From positions 6,462-12,534 of the forward strand of contig PCSQ01000005.1 of the NCBI GenBank assembly GCA_002772455.1: 6,073 bases of DNA, given 5' to 3'. This DNA comes from Candidatus Beckwithbacteria bacterium CG23_combo_of_CG06-09_8_20_14_all_47_9. Lineage in GTDB: Bacteria; Patescibacteriota; Microgenomatia; UBA1400; CG1-02-47-37. The translations under genes and the position numbers were made by a program. Shown here in pieces: positions 1 to 5,686 of the stretch (position 1 is its first letter; each line of letters opens with the position of its first letter). A model generated the notes under the pieces. The model saw only the letters and a list, made by a program, of their open reading frames with translations. It did no database searches and had not been told where the DNA came from.

Positions 1-563
1 TACTTTCCGGTGGTCATCCCCGTCCACGCCTGGGTAATTTCATCGGTCAAAATGGCAAATTCCAATCCCTCTTTAACTCCGCGCTTTTCCCATTCGTCAG
101 CGAGAGCTTTACGTACCTCAATACTCTTCAAGCGCTGATTAATCCAGTCCTGACTGTAGCCTTTGCGTAAATATGTTTTTAAAGCGCGGTTTATTGCCAG
201 CTCCGGATCGGCCGTTTCCTCAAGCCGTTCGTAACCGATACGCGCCAACCAAAGTTTAAAAGGTTCGGCATTAGGCGACGGGACGCTTTGAATAATCCGC
301 AACATTACTTCGGTATCAGCTACATCTGTACCACGCAATTTCCCATCCGAAGCAGGCATTTTCAAGCGTACGATTTTTTCGTACACTTCACTACCCTCTT
401 TTTGGAGTTTTATTTTTAAATCACTCCAATATCTTTTAGGGATGGTGCTGCCAGTCAATGCGGCCACAACGTCAATAACGGAGAAATACCACTTTTCCTG
501 CTTCCCGTTCCATCGCCGGCGGATTCGATTTCCCTGGAAAATCGCAATTTTATTTTTCGCCAT
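1..563 (-). CDS. BRO-N family (phage antirepressor-like / DinD-like) protein, 3' part beyond the window
   Basis: The frame from ATG 563 stays open to the left edge, giving 187 residues with the C-terminus missing. The protein starts MAKNKIAIFQGNRIRR, then KWYFSVIDVVAALT (about 24-37), the usual BRO-N opening. A central block follows (about 80-112) with TDVADTE, RIIQSVPSPNAEPF and KLWLARIGYERLEE, then KGYSQDWINQRLKSIEVRKALADEWEKRG and FAILTDEITQAWTGM. By memory of the family, full proteins are about 260-290 residues, so roughly a third lies outside. BRO-N domains bind DNA and occur in phage antirepressors and many chromosomal proteins; the target here is unknown. An in-frame TGA just upstream (TGA TTT TGG AGT ATG) fixes the start. 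GGAG lies only 1 nt from the ATG, too close for a normal ribosome site. The gene begins 27 nt after the flippase stop, so it may be read with the glycan operon or from its own promoter. Family certain; function unknown. Confidence 0.93.
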   Translation of the reverse strand, partial: MAKNKIAIFQGNRIRRRWNGKQEKWYFSVIDVVAALTGSTIPKRYWSDLKIKLQKEGSEVYEKIVRLKMPASDGKLRGTDVADTEVMLRIIQSVPSPNAEPFKLWLARIGYERLEETADPELAINRALKTYLRKGYSQDWINQRLKSIEVRKALADEWEKRGVKEGLEFAILTDEITQAWTGMTTGK

Positions 564-590
564 ACTCCAAAATCACCAGGCACAATTTAA

Positions 591-2051
591 TCATGAATGC
601 TTAATTATACTCCAGAGCCAAGTAATATCGGCACATAATCTTCTCTTATCAAACACAATCAAACCGGCTAAATAAACCAGGCCGCCGGCAAAACCGGCTA
701 AAAACAGACCCAATAAATTACCGGCCAAAAAGTTTAGTTTAAAAGCCGCAATTCCGGCCAAGACACTGGCCGCAAAGGCCGGCCAAACGTGTCTAATAAC
801 TTCCACTTTGACAATTTTCCTAATGTAGTACCAAGTCAGCGGCAACGAGACATACAGCACAATCACTGAACCGATCATGGCCCCATTGAAACCAAACCAA
901 TAAACCAACGGCACGGATGCTCCCCAGTTAACCAAAGTGTAAATTATCAGCAGTTTAACGGCAATCCGGGTTTTCCCCAAGGCCCAAAGCGCATCCATAA
1001 ACGTATTGGTAATGCCGACAATAATAATGCCGAGCAAATGAATATAGAAAGCCGGCAAAGCCGGCAGCCATTTATCCGTAAAAATAATCGTGACGATCGG
1101 CCGGGCCAAGGCCGCCAGTAAAAACGCGGCCGGGAATAGAAACAGATTGGTAAACCGGATGGTCTTTTCGATGGCTTTTTTGAGCAGTTCCGGATTACCC
1201 TGGATCCGGGCATAAGTGGGAAAAGTTACCCGGAAAATATCCGCCATAAATAAAATCGGCAACTTGGAAAAAGTTAAGGCCCAGTTTAAATAACCGACGG
1301 CCGCCGCCCCGGAAACCGCCCCGACAAAAACCGGCATGACTGCATCTTTGATCGTAGCGATAAACCCGTTTAAGTTATAGGGAATGCCAAAAGATACTAA
1401 TCTTTTGGCGATCACTTTATCCCAGGCAAAACTGATCCGCCACGGTGACAGATAGAACAAAACCAGCGTGCCGAGTAAACTGCGGACCAATAAAGCAATA
1501 ATGAAACTCCAAACCCCTAACCCCATATAGGCCAAGGTCACGGCAATGATTTGGAAAGAAACGACTTCAACCACTTCCGGCCAGATTAAACGTTTAAATT
1601 GGAGTTTTCGCTCCAACAAAATTGAGGGAATAGTTTTTAATGAGGTAAAAAATAATGACAGGGAAAAAATCCTCAAGAGCCAGATGCCTTCGTTGCCCAG
1701 GTTATATTTTCCGGCAAAAAGCGGCGCCGTCAGCCAAATTAAACCGGTCACCGCCACCACTAAAATTTGCTGGAGAGTAAAAGTCACCGCCAAATCCTTG
1801 GGGCTCAACTTGTCTTTTTTTTGGATCAGCGCCGCCCCTAAACCGACGTCGGAGAAAAACCCAAAGAAAGTAATGATAAAACTGACAATGGCAAAAACAC
1901 CGAAGATTTCCGGCAGAAGCAGGCGCGCCAGAATAATGCTGCCCAAATAGTTAACGGCTTTGAGTAAAAACTTCCTGACGGTTAACACCATCACCCCGGA
2001 AACCGCCCGCCGGCTGATTTCACTAACGGCTAATTCTTCTGGTTCGGGCAT
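591..2051 (-). CDS. Polysaccharide/lipid-linked oligosaccharide flippase (MOP superfamily, PST/Wzx type)
   Basis: This is a 486-residue polytopic membrane protein, the usual length for Wzx/PST transporters. The N-terminus has a short charged cytoplasmic part (EISRRAVSGVMVLTVRKFLLK) leading into the first helix, YLGSIILARLLLPEIFGVFAI, which matches the family start pattern. FFSDVGLGAALIQKKDKLS is the typical loop between helices 2 and 3. About twelve or more hydrophobic segments run to the end. The family moves undecaprenyl- or polyprenyl-pyrophosphate-linked glycans across the cytoplasmic membrane. Start choice: ATG 2051 gives a 29-nt overlap with the upstream gene. A TTG at 2060 would add three residues and place AGGA (2065-2068) only 4 nt away, against 13 nt for the ATG, so the choice is not certain. 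It is the third gene of an overlapping membrane-protein operon. The family is clear; the exact glycan cannot be told. Confidence 0.93.
   Translation of the reverse strand: MPEPEELAVSEISRRAVSGVMVLTVRKFLLKAVNYLGSIILARLLLPEIFGVFAIVSFIITFFGFFSDVGLGAALIQKKDKLSPKDLAVTFTLQQILVVAVTGLIWLTAPLFAGKYNLGNEGIWLLRIFSLSLFFTSLKTIPSILLERKLQFKRLIWPEVVEVVSFQIIAVTLAYMGLGVWSFIIALLVRSLLGTLVLFYLSPWRISFAWDKVIAKRLVSFGIPYNLNGFIATIKDAVMPVFVGAVSGAAAVGYLNWALTFSKLPILFMADIFRVTFPTYARIQGNPELLKKAIEKTIRFTNLFLFPAAFLLAALARPIVTIIFTDKWLPALPAFYIHLLGIIIVGITNTFMDALWALGKTRIAVKLLIIYTLVNWGASVPLVYWFGFNGAMIGSVIVLYVSLPLTWYYIRKIVKVEVIRHVWPAFAASVLAGIAAFKLNFLAGNLLGLFLAGFAGGLVYLAGLIVFDKRRLCADITWLWSIIKHS
604..609 (-). promoter_or_regulatory. candidate -10 box for the left BRO gene
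   Basis: The minus strand reads a perfect TATAAT here, inside the last codons of the flippase gene and about 40 nt upstream of the BRO start at 563. It would give a leader of roughly 35 nt. No good -35 element is visible 16-18 nt upstream (the sequence there is GCCGAT-like), so this is a weak inference from one hexamer. If real, the BRO gene could be expressed apart from the glycan genes. Confidence 0.28.
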
Positions 2052-3336
2052 AATAAACAATCAGTCCTATCCAAGTTAATAGGCTAATTATATCCGACCA
2101 GGACTCCAGCGGGGTTTTACCGCCGGCGGCGGTGGGAAAATCAGCATAATTCTTGGGCAAATAATCCTGCAAAAGATCACTCATTTCGTCGGCAATCCGC
2201 TGACGGTCGGTATAGTAATAGTCATCAACCGGGGAAAACTGCTGCGGCCGGAAATACCGGAAGTTTAAAGTAATAATTAATATTCCTGCGACCACTGCTA
2301 TATATTTATTTTTCGCCGCTGAACCGGCAAAAAAAGCGATAATTGTACCGGCAAAGGCCAGTAACCGCCAGGGAAATTGAGCTAACGCCAAAATTGGAAC
2401 GGCCTCCCAAATAAATTTAGAGTGAAAGGTCATCATAAAAATTGCCATGGCTAATGCCAGCCAAAAATAAGACAGCCTCCGCCAAAGCCAAACTGCGGGT
2501 AAAATCAGCCCTAGCTGCGGCCAGCCCAGCTGAAAAGACATACCGTCTTCCGGTCCTAAAATCGAACCGCCGTACCCCCAAAACCGGTTAATCAGCTGCC
2601 GCAAATAAATAAAGTGGTAAGAAAAATGAAAATATCCCCCGGTCAGACTATCGACTACGGTTAAATTTTTTTCAAAAAATGCCGGGATAATAAACCAGGC
2701 TGATAATAATAAAGTTAAACCGGAAAGTATCAGCCAGCGGCGCCAATGTTTTAAATTAAACAGAAAGTATAATCCGAAAAACCCTAAGGAAAATAAAGCG
2801 ATGACATTATGCGATAAAAATATTCCGGTCCAGGTTAATGCCGCCAAAACCGTTTTACGCTTACCCGCAGCGTAATAAAACAAGGGAATAAAAGTCATGG
2901 CGGTCAACTCGGCTAAAGAGCCGCGGACGTAAAATTGGACTGCCCGGTAAGGCAGATAGACAAAGGCCAAACCGCTTAAAATTCCTCCCCATTTCCCCCA
3001 ATGGGCTTTAGCCCACAAATACATGAAGTAAAATCCGGCCAAATAATTTACGGCAAAAACGGCTTTGATGGCCCACACGGCCGGAACTTTAATTAGATAA
3101 AATAGTTCGGCTAAATAATAAGGCAGGGAGCCGTAAAAATGAAACAAGGGCATGCCGTTGCCCCAGCCCAAATCCGGCGCCCAGCGCGGCGGCCAATGTC
3201 CCAGCTTAATTCCCAGGTCCAATTCCACCAACCGGGCCACATGGGTAAAATCATGCATTTGGAAAAAATCGTTCCTAAAAATCGGCCATAGCGCCGGCAG
3301 AATTAACAGCGGCCAAAGATATTTAAAAAACTTCAT
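2023..3336 (-). CDS. PTPS-related GT-C-like membrane protein, probably shortened at the C-terminus
   Basis: This is a 437-residue multi-helix membrane protein of the '6-pyruvoyl-tetrahydropterin synthase-related' membrane family. Despite the name it is not a pterin enzyme; it resembles GT-C glycosyltransferases and YfhO-like proteins. Visible marks are an N-terminal helix (residues 4-20), H28-D29 with H32 and R35 in the first outer loop, PPRW at 49-52, GWGNGMPLFHFYGSLPYY at 57-74, then many hydrophobic segments. These match the family pattern HD..., P-RW, G-G-P-F-FY. The predicted role, by analogy, is sugar transfer or a partner role on the outer membrane face. After DYLPK (391-395) the sequence passes within about ten residues to GGKTPLESWSDIISLLTWIGLIVYY, the last helix; relatives usually have a long extracytoplasmic domain between these. 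Start: ATG 3336 gives a 14-nt overlap with the upstream gene and begins directly with the signal-like MKFFKYLWPLLIL; the ATG at 3375 adds 13 polar residues and has no ribosome site. Confidence 0.85.
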   Translation of the reverse strand: MKFFKYLWPLLILPALWPIFRNDFFQMHDFTHVARLVELDLGIKLGHWPPRWAPDLGWGNGMPLFHFYGSLPYYLAELFYLIKVPAVWAIKAVFAVNYLAGFYFMYLWAKAHWGKWGGILSGLAFVYLPYRAVQFYVRGSLAELTAMTFIPLFYYAAGKRKTVLAALTWTGIFLSHNVIALFSLGFFGLYFLFNLKHWRRWLILSGLTLLLSAWFIIPAFFEKNLTVVDSLTGGYFHFSYHFIYLRQLINRFWGYGGSILGPEDGMSFQLGWPQLGLILPAVWLWRRLSYFWLALAMAIFMMTFHSKFIWEAVPILALAQFPWRLLAFAGTIIAFFAGSAAKNKYIAVVAGILIITLNFRYFRPQQFSPVDDYYYTDRQRIADEMSDLLQDYLPKNYADFPTAAGGKTPLESWSDIISLLTWIGLIVYYARTRRISR

Positions 3337-4681
3337 AGAACAGTAAACGCTCGCCTCCCGGTCGGGGATATTCATTGACCAATTTCAAACGATCAGAACT
3401 TGGAAAAGTAAACCGATCGTAATTGGCCACCAAAAATAACCGCTTATTGTCAACTAGGGCCTGGTCCATCCCCTGACTCATGCCGCCGGAGGGAAAACCG
3501 ACACCCAGGATTTGAACCGTCGGGTGGCCGGAAAAATAAATTTCCAAACCATTGGGTAAAGTCCCAAAACTGCCTTCGGTCGCCACCACGACTGGTTTAT
3601 CACCGGGTAATTGAAGCAAATACTGCCTAATTTCCGGCAAACCGTAACCGGCAGCCCAGCTGTAAAAAAACTGTTCCTTTTCCGCCCGGACCAACGGCGC
3701 TTTAACCGGATCGGTCAATAAATAATAGTCAAATTTAAGCCAACCGGCTAAAATTGCCGCCACTAATAAGGCCAATAACTGCTTCGGCAAGCGGACTAAT
3801 CCCCAACTGACAATAATCAAGATAAACGGCACGATCGGTAAAAGATAGCGGGGATAAACAACCTTGCCCACCAAGGCCAGAAATAAAAATGGCAGGATGA
3901 TAAACAAGCTCAAAATTCCGATCTTTTTCTCCCGGAATTTGGCGGCAATTACTAAAGCCAGCAACCAGATAATTATGAGCGGCCAGCCTAAATAACTTAA
4001 TAACCAGCCGCCGAAAACCTGAATGGTGCTGGACCAATGCTGCAGGGTTGGACCCTGCAGGTAGTCCAAACTGCGTTGTTTGATCATGTAAAACGAATCA
4101 GAAAGCCGGAGCAGATTATAAATAGTGAAAGTAATTATTCCCGCCGTTAAATGACGGCGCCAGGCTTTTAGTTTTAAAACCGGCAACAACAACAAGTAGC
4201 TTAACGCTGACGGCTTAACCAATAACGCCGCCGCCCCAAATACACCCAAGCCGACGCCGGTAGCAAAGTAGGCCGCCCAAACAATCAAAGCTGTCAATAA
4301 ACTGTCAGTTAGGCTCAAACGGTCATAAAACAGCAAAAACGGCTGGAACAAAGCCAGGCCGACGGCTAACCGGGCGGTTTTAACTTCAAATAGTTTTTTG
4401 GTTAAAAAATAAATCCCCGCTACCGTCCCCAGGCCGGCCGCAGCCGATAACACCCGACCGGTTATCAGCAGATCAAAATTAAATCTTAAAAGTGGTACCA
4501 GCAACCACATAAATAAAGGCGTTTTCCCGTCGGTCAACGGCACAAATAAATGGTGCCAGTCATAGGCCATCAACTGGGCCCACCGGATATAAATCGCCTC
4601 GTCGGCAAAAATCGGAATTAAATCCAGGTTATATAAACGGGTAAAGCCAAAAGCCAAAACAGCAATAATTGCCAACAGCAT
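3323..4681 (-). CDS. GT-C family glycosyltransferase (GT39/ArnT-like, polyprenyl-phosphate-sugar dependent)
   Basis: The 452-residue protein has a membrane helix at the N-terminus, then FTRLYNLDLIPIFADEAIY with the acidic pair D27-E28 in the first outer loop, the metal/donor-binding motif of GT39, ArnT and PMT proteins. DGKTPLFMWL (51-60), R76 before LSAAAGLGTV, YDRLSLTDSLL (119-129) and LLVKPSAL (153-160) are further family landmarks in the right order. About ten hydrophobic segments follow, with a soluble C-terminal part (about residues 330-452). Family members transfer a sugar from a polyprenyl-phosphate donor to lipid, glycan or protein on the outer face; donor and acceptor cannot be told here. 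It is the first gene of the overlapping operon. No Shine-Dalgarno sequence precedes ATG 4681, but TAGAAT lies 6 nt upstream, so the message may be leaderless. It is slightly shorter than many members but no motif is missing. Confidence 0.92.
   Translation of the reverse strand: MLLAIIAVLAFGFTRLYNLDLIPIFADEAIYIRWAQLMAYDWHHLFVPLTDGKTPLFMWLLVPLLRFNFDLLITGRVLSAAAGLGTVAGIYFLTKKLFEVKTARLAVGLALFQPFLLFYDRLSLTDSLLTALIVWAAYFATGVGLGVFGAAALLVKPSALSYLLLLPVLKLKAWRRHLTAGIITFTIYNLLRLSDSFYMIKQRSLDYLQGPTLQHWSSTIQVFGGWLLSYLGWPLIIIWLLALVIAAKFREKKIGILSLFIILPFLFLALVGKVVYPRYLLPIVPFILIIVSWGLVRLPKQLLALLVAAILAGWLKFDYYLLTDPVKAPLVRAEKEQFFYSWAAGYGLPEIRQYLLQLPGDKPVVVATEGSFGTLPNGLEIYFSGHPTVQILGVGFPSGGMSQGMDQALVDNKRLFLVANYDRFTFPSSDRLKLVNEYPRPGGERLLFYEVF
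4031..4067. repeat. Strong inverted repeat inside the GT39 gene
   Basis: CTGCAGGGT (4040-4048) and ACCCTGCAG (4052-4060) are perfect 9-nt complements around a 3-nt loop. An outer pair, GGAC (4031-4034) and GTCC (4064-4067), extends the structure after a small internal loop. It lies in the codons for residues around YLQGPTLQHW. It could form a stable hairpin in the operon mRNA, or simply be chance from the coding sequence. No T-run follows it on either strand, so it is not a terminator. Confidence 0.6.
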
Positions 4682-4687
4682 GTTATT

Positions 4688-4717
4688 ATTCTAGCATCTG
4701 GCCATGATCAGCAACAA
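4688..4717 (-). promoter_or_regulatory. Candidate promoter of the glycan operon, leaderless type
   Basis: On the minus strand TTGTTG (4717-4712) is followed after 18 nt by TAGAAT (4693-4688), which differs from the -10 consensus at one base. Only 6 nt separate the -10 box from ATG 4681, so transcription would begin at or next to the start codon. This agrees with the lack of a ribosome-binding site. The promoter lies in what was once the start of the divergent MFS gene. The -35 match is weak. Confidence 0.45.
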
Positions 4718-5116
4718 AAATATCAAGATTTATTACCTGACCCAGTTTTTAGAAGGAGCAGTGTTTACCCTGCCGATCATTATTGTTTTTTTGCAAGCCA
4801 GGATGACTCTGGTCCATAGGTTAAGTTCTTTATCAAAAGCATCTATTTCCAAGCTGGAAAAATTATGTTAACCAAATAAAAACCGGCGTTAGAGAGTTAA
4901 CAAAAAATGTCAAGATAAAAAATATCAGTTTTTCCGGGAATTTGGCTGAATGGTTTTATAGCCATGCCGTTTATTGCCGGTTCGATGATGGCCACTACCG
5001 CCCGCTGGATAATTTTAGCCAAATATACCAATGACGAGTTTGATTCCCGCTACCGGGCCACGGCCATTTCCGCTTTAAGTATGGGGGTGGGGATAATTAA
5101 AACAAATTTTTATTAA
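4704..5116 (+). pseudogene. Decayed MFS transporter (first helix and part of the C-terminal half only)
   Basis: Two pieces of a major facilitator protein remain, in different frames. The first (4704-4871, 55 codons) reads MISNKNIKIYYLTQFLEG, then AVFTLPIIIVFLQARMTL, a good first transmembrane helix of small MFS proteins; the sequence after it is unrelated and soon stops. The second (open 4919-5116, frame shifted relative to the first, with stops at 4877, 4898 and 4916 before it) reads WLNGFIAMPFIAGSMMA and then WIILAKYTNDEFDSRYRATA ending in ISALSMGVGII, the loop and helices around TM9-10 of the same family (compare the common -RYRATALS- stretch). An intact member is about 400 residues, so some 240 residues between the pieces and the last helices are gone. 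The piece 4811-4918 is AT-rich and shows no homology I recognise. Orientation is divergent from the glycan operon, and the distance from its ATG to the GT39 start is 22 nt. Neither piece can make a transporter. Confidence 0.8.
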
Positions 5117-5124
5117 TTTTCAGT

Positions 5125-5130
5125 TATAAT
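5125..5130 (+). promoter_or_regulatory. -10 box of the deaminase gene, leaderless type
   Basis: A perfect TATAAT ends 9 nt before ATG 5140. Normal start-site spacing puts the first transcribed base within about 3 nt of the ATG, and no Shine-Dalgarno sequence is present in the AT-rich stretch upstream. The simplest reading is a leaderless mRNA. No convincing -35 hexamer is visible about 17 nt upstream. Confidence 0.5.
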
Positions 5131-5139
5131 TAATTCACT

Positions 5140-5628
5140 ATGGACTTAGAATTAACTGCCGACGAACAGAAACTCGTGGAATATGCTAAACAGGCAGTGG
5201 TTCAATACAATCAAATCCGCCATGCCAATGGCGGCGTTGATACTCTGTATTCTTTTGTCTTGTCTGACAAAGGAAATATCTACGACGGTGCCAGCTTTGA
5301 ATCTAATATCGGCGTCGATTGTATTTGCGGTGAGCGCCACGCAATCGCCAACATGGTTTTACAAGAATCGTATACGTCAAAAATAAAAAGCATTGTGGTT
5401 GCCGATTCGGTCCCTGAAGTTCAACCCGAAGGCACGCCACCCTGCGGTAACTGCCGTCATGTTATTTGGAGGCATGGCACACCTGATACATGCGTAATTT
5501 TAATGCAATACATCATGGGGAAATCCGGCTGGACTTTTCCCAAACTGGAAAAACACTTAATCAAAGATTTATACCCTCATCCGTTTAATCCTAAACCGGG
5601 ACTTTGGGATAATTTCCAGCCAAAATAA
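5140..5628 (+). CDS. Divergent cytidine deaminase-like zinc hydrolase
   Basis: The 162-residue protein carries both zinc motifs of the cytidine deaminase fold: C63-G64-E65-R66-H67-A (family C-A-E-R-x-A) and P101-C102-x-x-C105-R (family PC-x-x-C-R). C63, C102 and C105 are the predicted zinc ligands and E65 the proton shuttle. GNIYDGASFESN (45-56) matches the loop that holds ribose in cytidine deaminases; the spacing from E54 to C63 equals that in the classical tetrameric enzyme, but the ribose-contacting Asn is replaced by Ser52. The usual N-terminal APYS-x-F-x-VGAAL stretch is absent, replaced by IRHANGGVDTLYSFVLSD. IKDLYPHPFNP matches the normal C-terminal LLP-x-F motif, and the protein ends about 12 residues later. 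Zinc-dependent deamination of a pyrimidine nucleoside in the cytoplasm is likely, but the changed pocket leaves the substrate open. It stands alone, with its own promoter. Confidence 0.85.
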   Translation: MDLELTADEQKLVEYAKQAVVQYNQIRHANGGVDTLYSFVLSDKGNIYDGASFESNIGVDCICGERHAIANMVLQESYTSKIKSIVVADSVPEVQPEGTPPCGNCRHVIWRHGTPDTCVILMQYIMGKSGWTFPKLEKHLIKDLYPHPFNPKPGLWDNFQPK

Positions 5629-5636
5629 ATTGTCTT

Positions 5637-5670
5637 CAAGGTCTCACCTTGTAGGCAGAAAATTTTTTTT
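5637..5670 (+). terminator. Candidate terminator after the deaminase gene
   Basis: CAAGGT (5637-5642) and ACCTTG (5646-5651) form a perfect 6-bp stem with a 3-nt loop beginning 9 nt after the deaminase stop. A run of eight T (5663-5670) follows, but 11 nt separates stem and T-run, unlike a textbook terminator. A second inverted repeat, TAGGCA (5652-5657) and TGCCTA (5684-5689), brackets the T-run and includes the stop codon of the convergent BRO gene. Some terminator function between two convergent genes is plausible but not secure. Confidence 0.35.
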
Positions 5671-5686
5671 GGAAACAATCGAGTGC

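Noticed and set aside
442..675. 77-codon plus-strand frame over the BRO start and flippase end
   Set aside because: It is antisense to the conserved start of the BRO protein and has no recognisable sequence or start signals.
661..700. Repeated AAACCGGCTA (661-670 and 691-700), also similar words elsewhere
   Set aside because: It reflects repeated Leu-Ala-Gly codons in membrane helices; CCGG-rich words are frequent in all three membrane genes, so not a repeat element.
1546..1950. 134-codon open frame on the plus strand inside the flippase gene
   Set aside because: It is the antisense of a clear flippase sequence, its residue make-up is unlike a real protein family, and it has no ribosome site or promoter.
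3735..4037. 100-codon minus-strand frame inside the GT39 gene
   Set aside because: It overlaps the well-supported GT39 frame entirely and shows no domain; a shifted-frame shadow.
4684..4703. TATTAT on the plus strand as a promoter for the MFS remnant
   Set aside because: There is no -35 element and the gene is broken; the hexamer overlaps the operon's own -10 region and is expected by chance in such AT-rich sequence.
4867..4901. Two GTTAAC palindromes 29 nt apart within the MFS remnant, considered as an insertion-element trace
   Set aside because: Six-base palindromes in AT-rich DNA are common, there are no terminal inverted repeats, and no transposase sequence is present.
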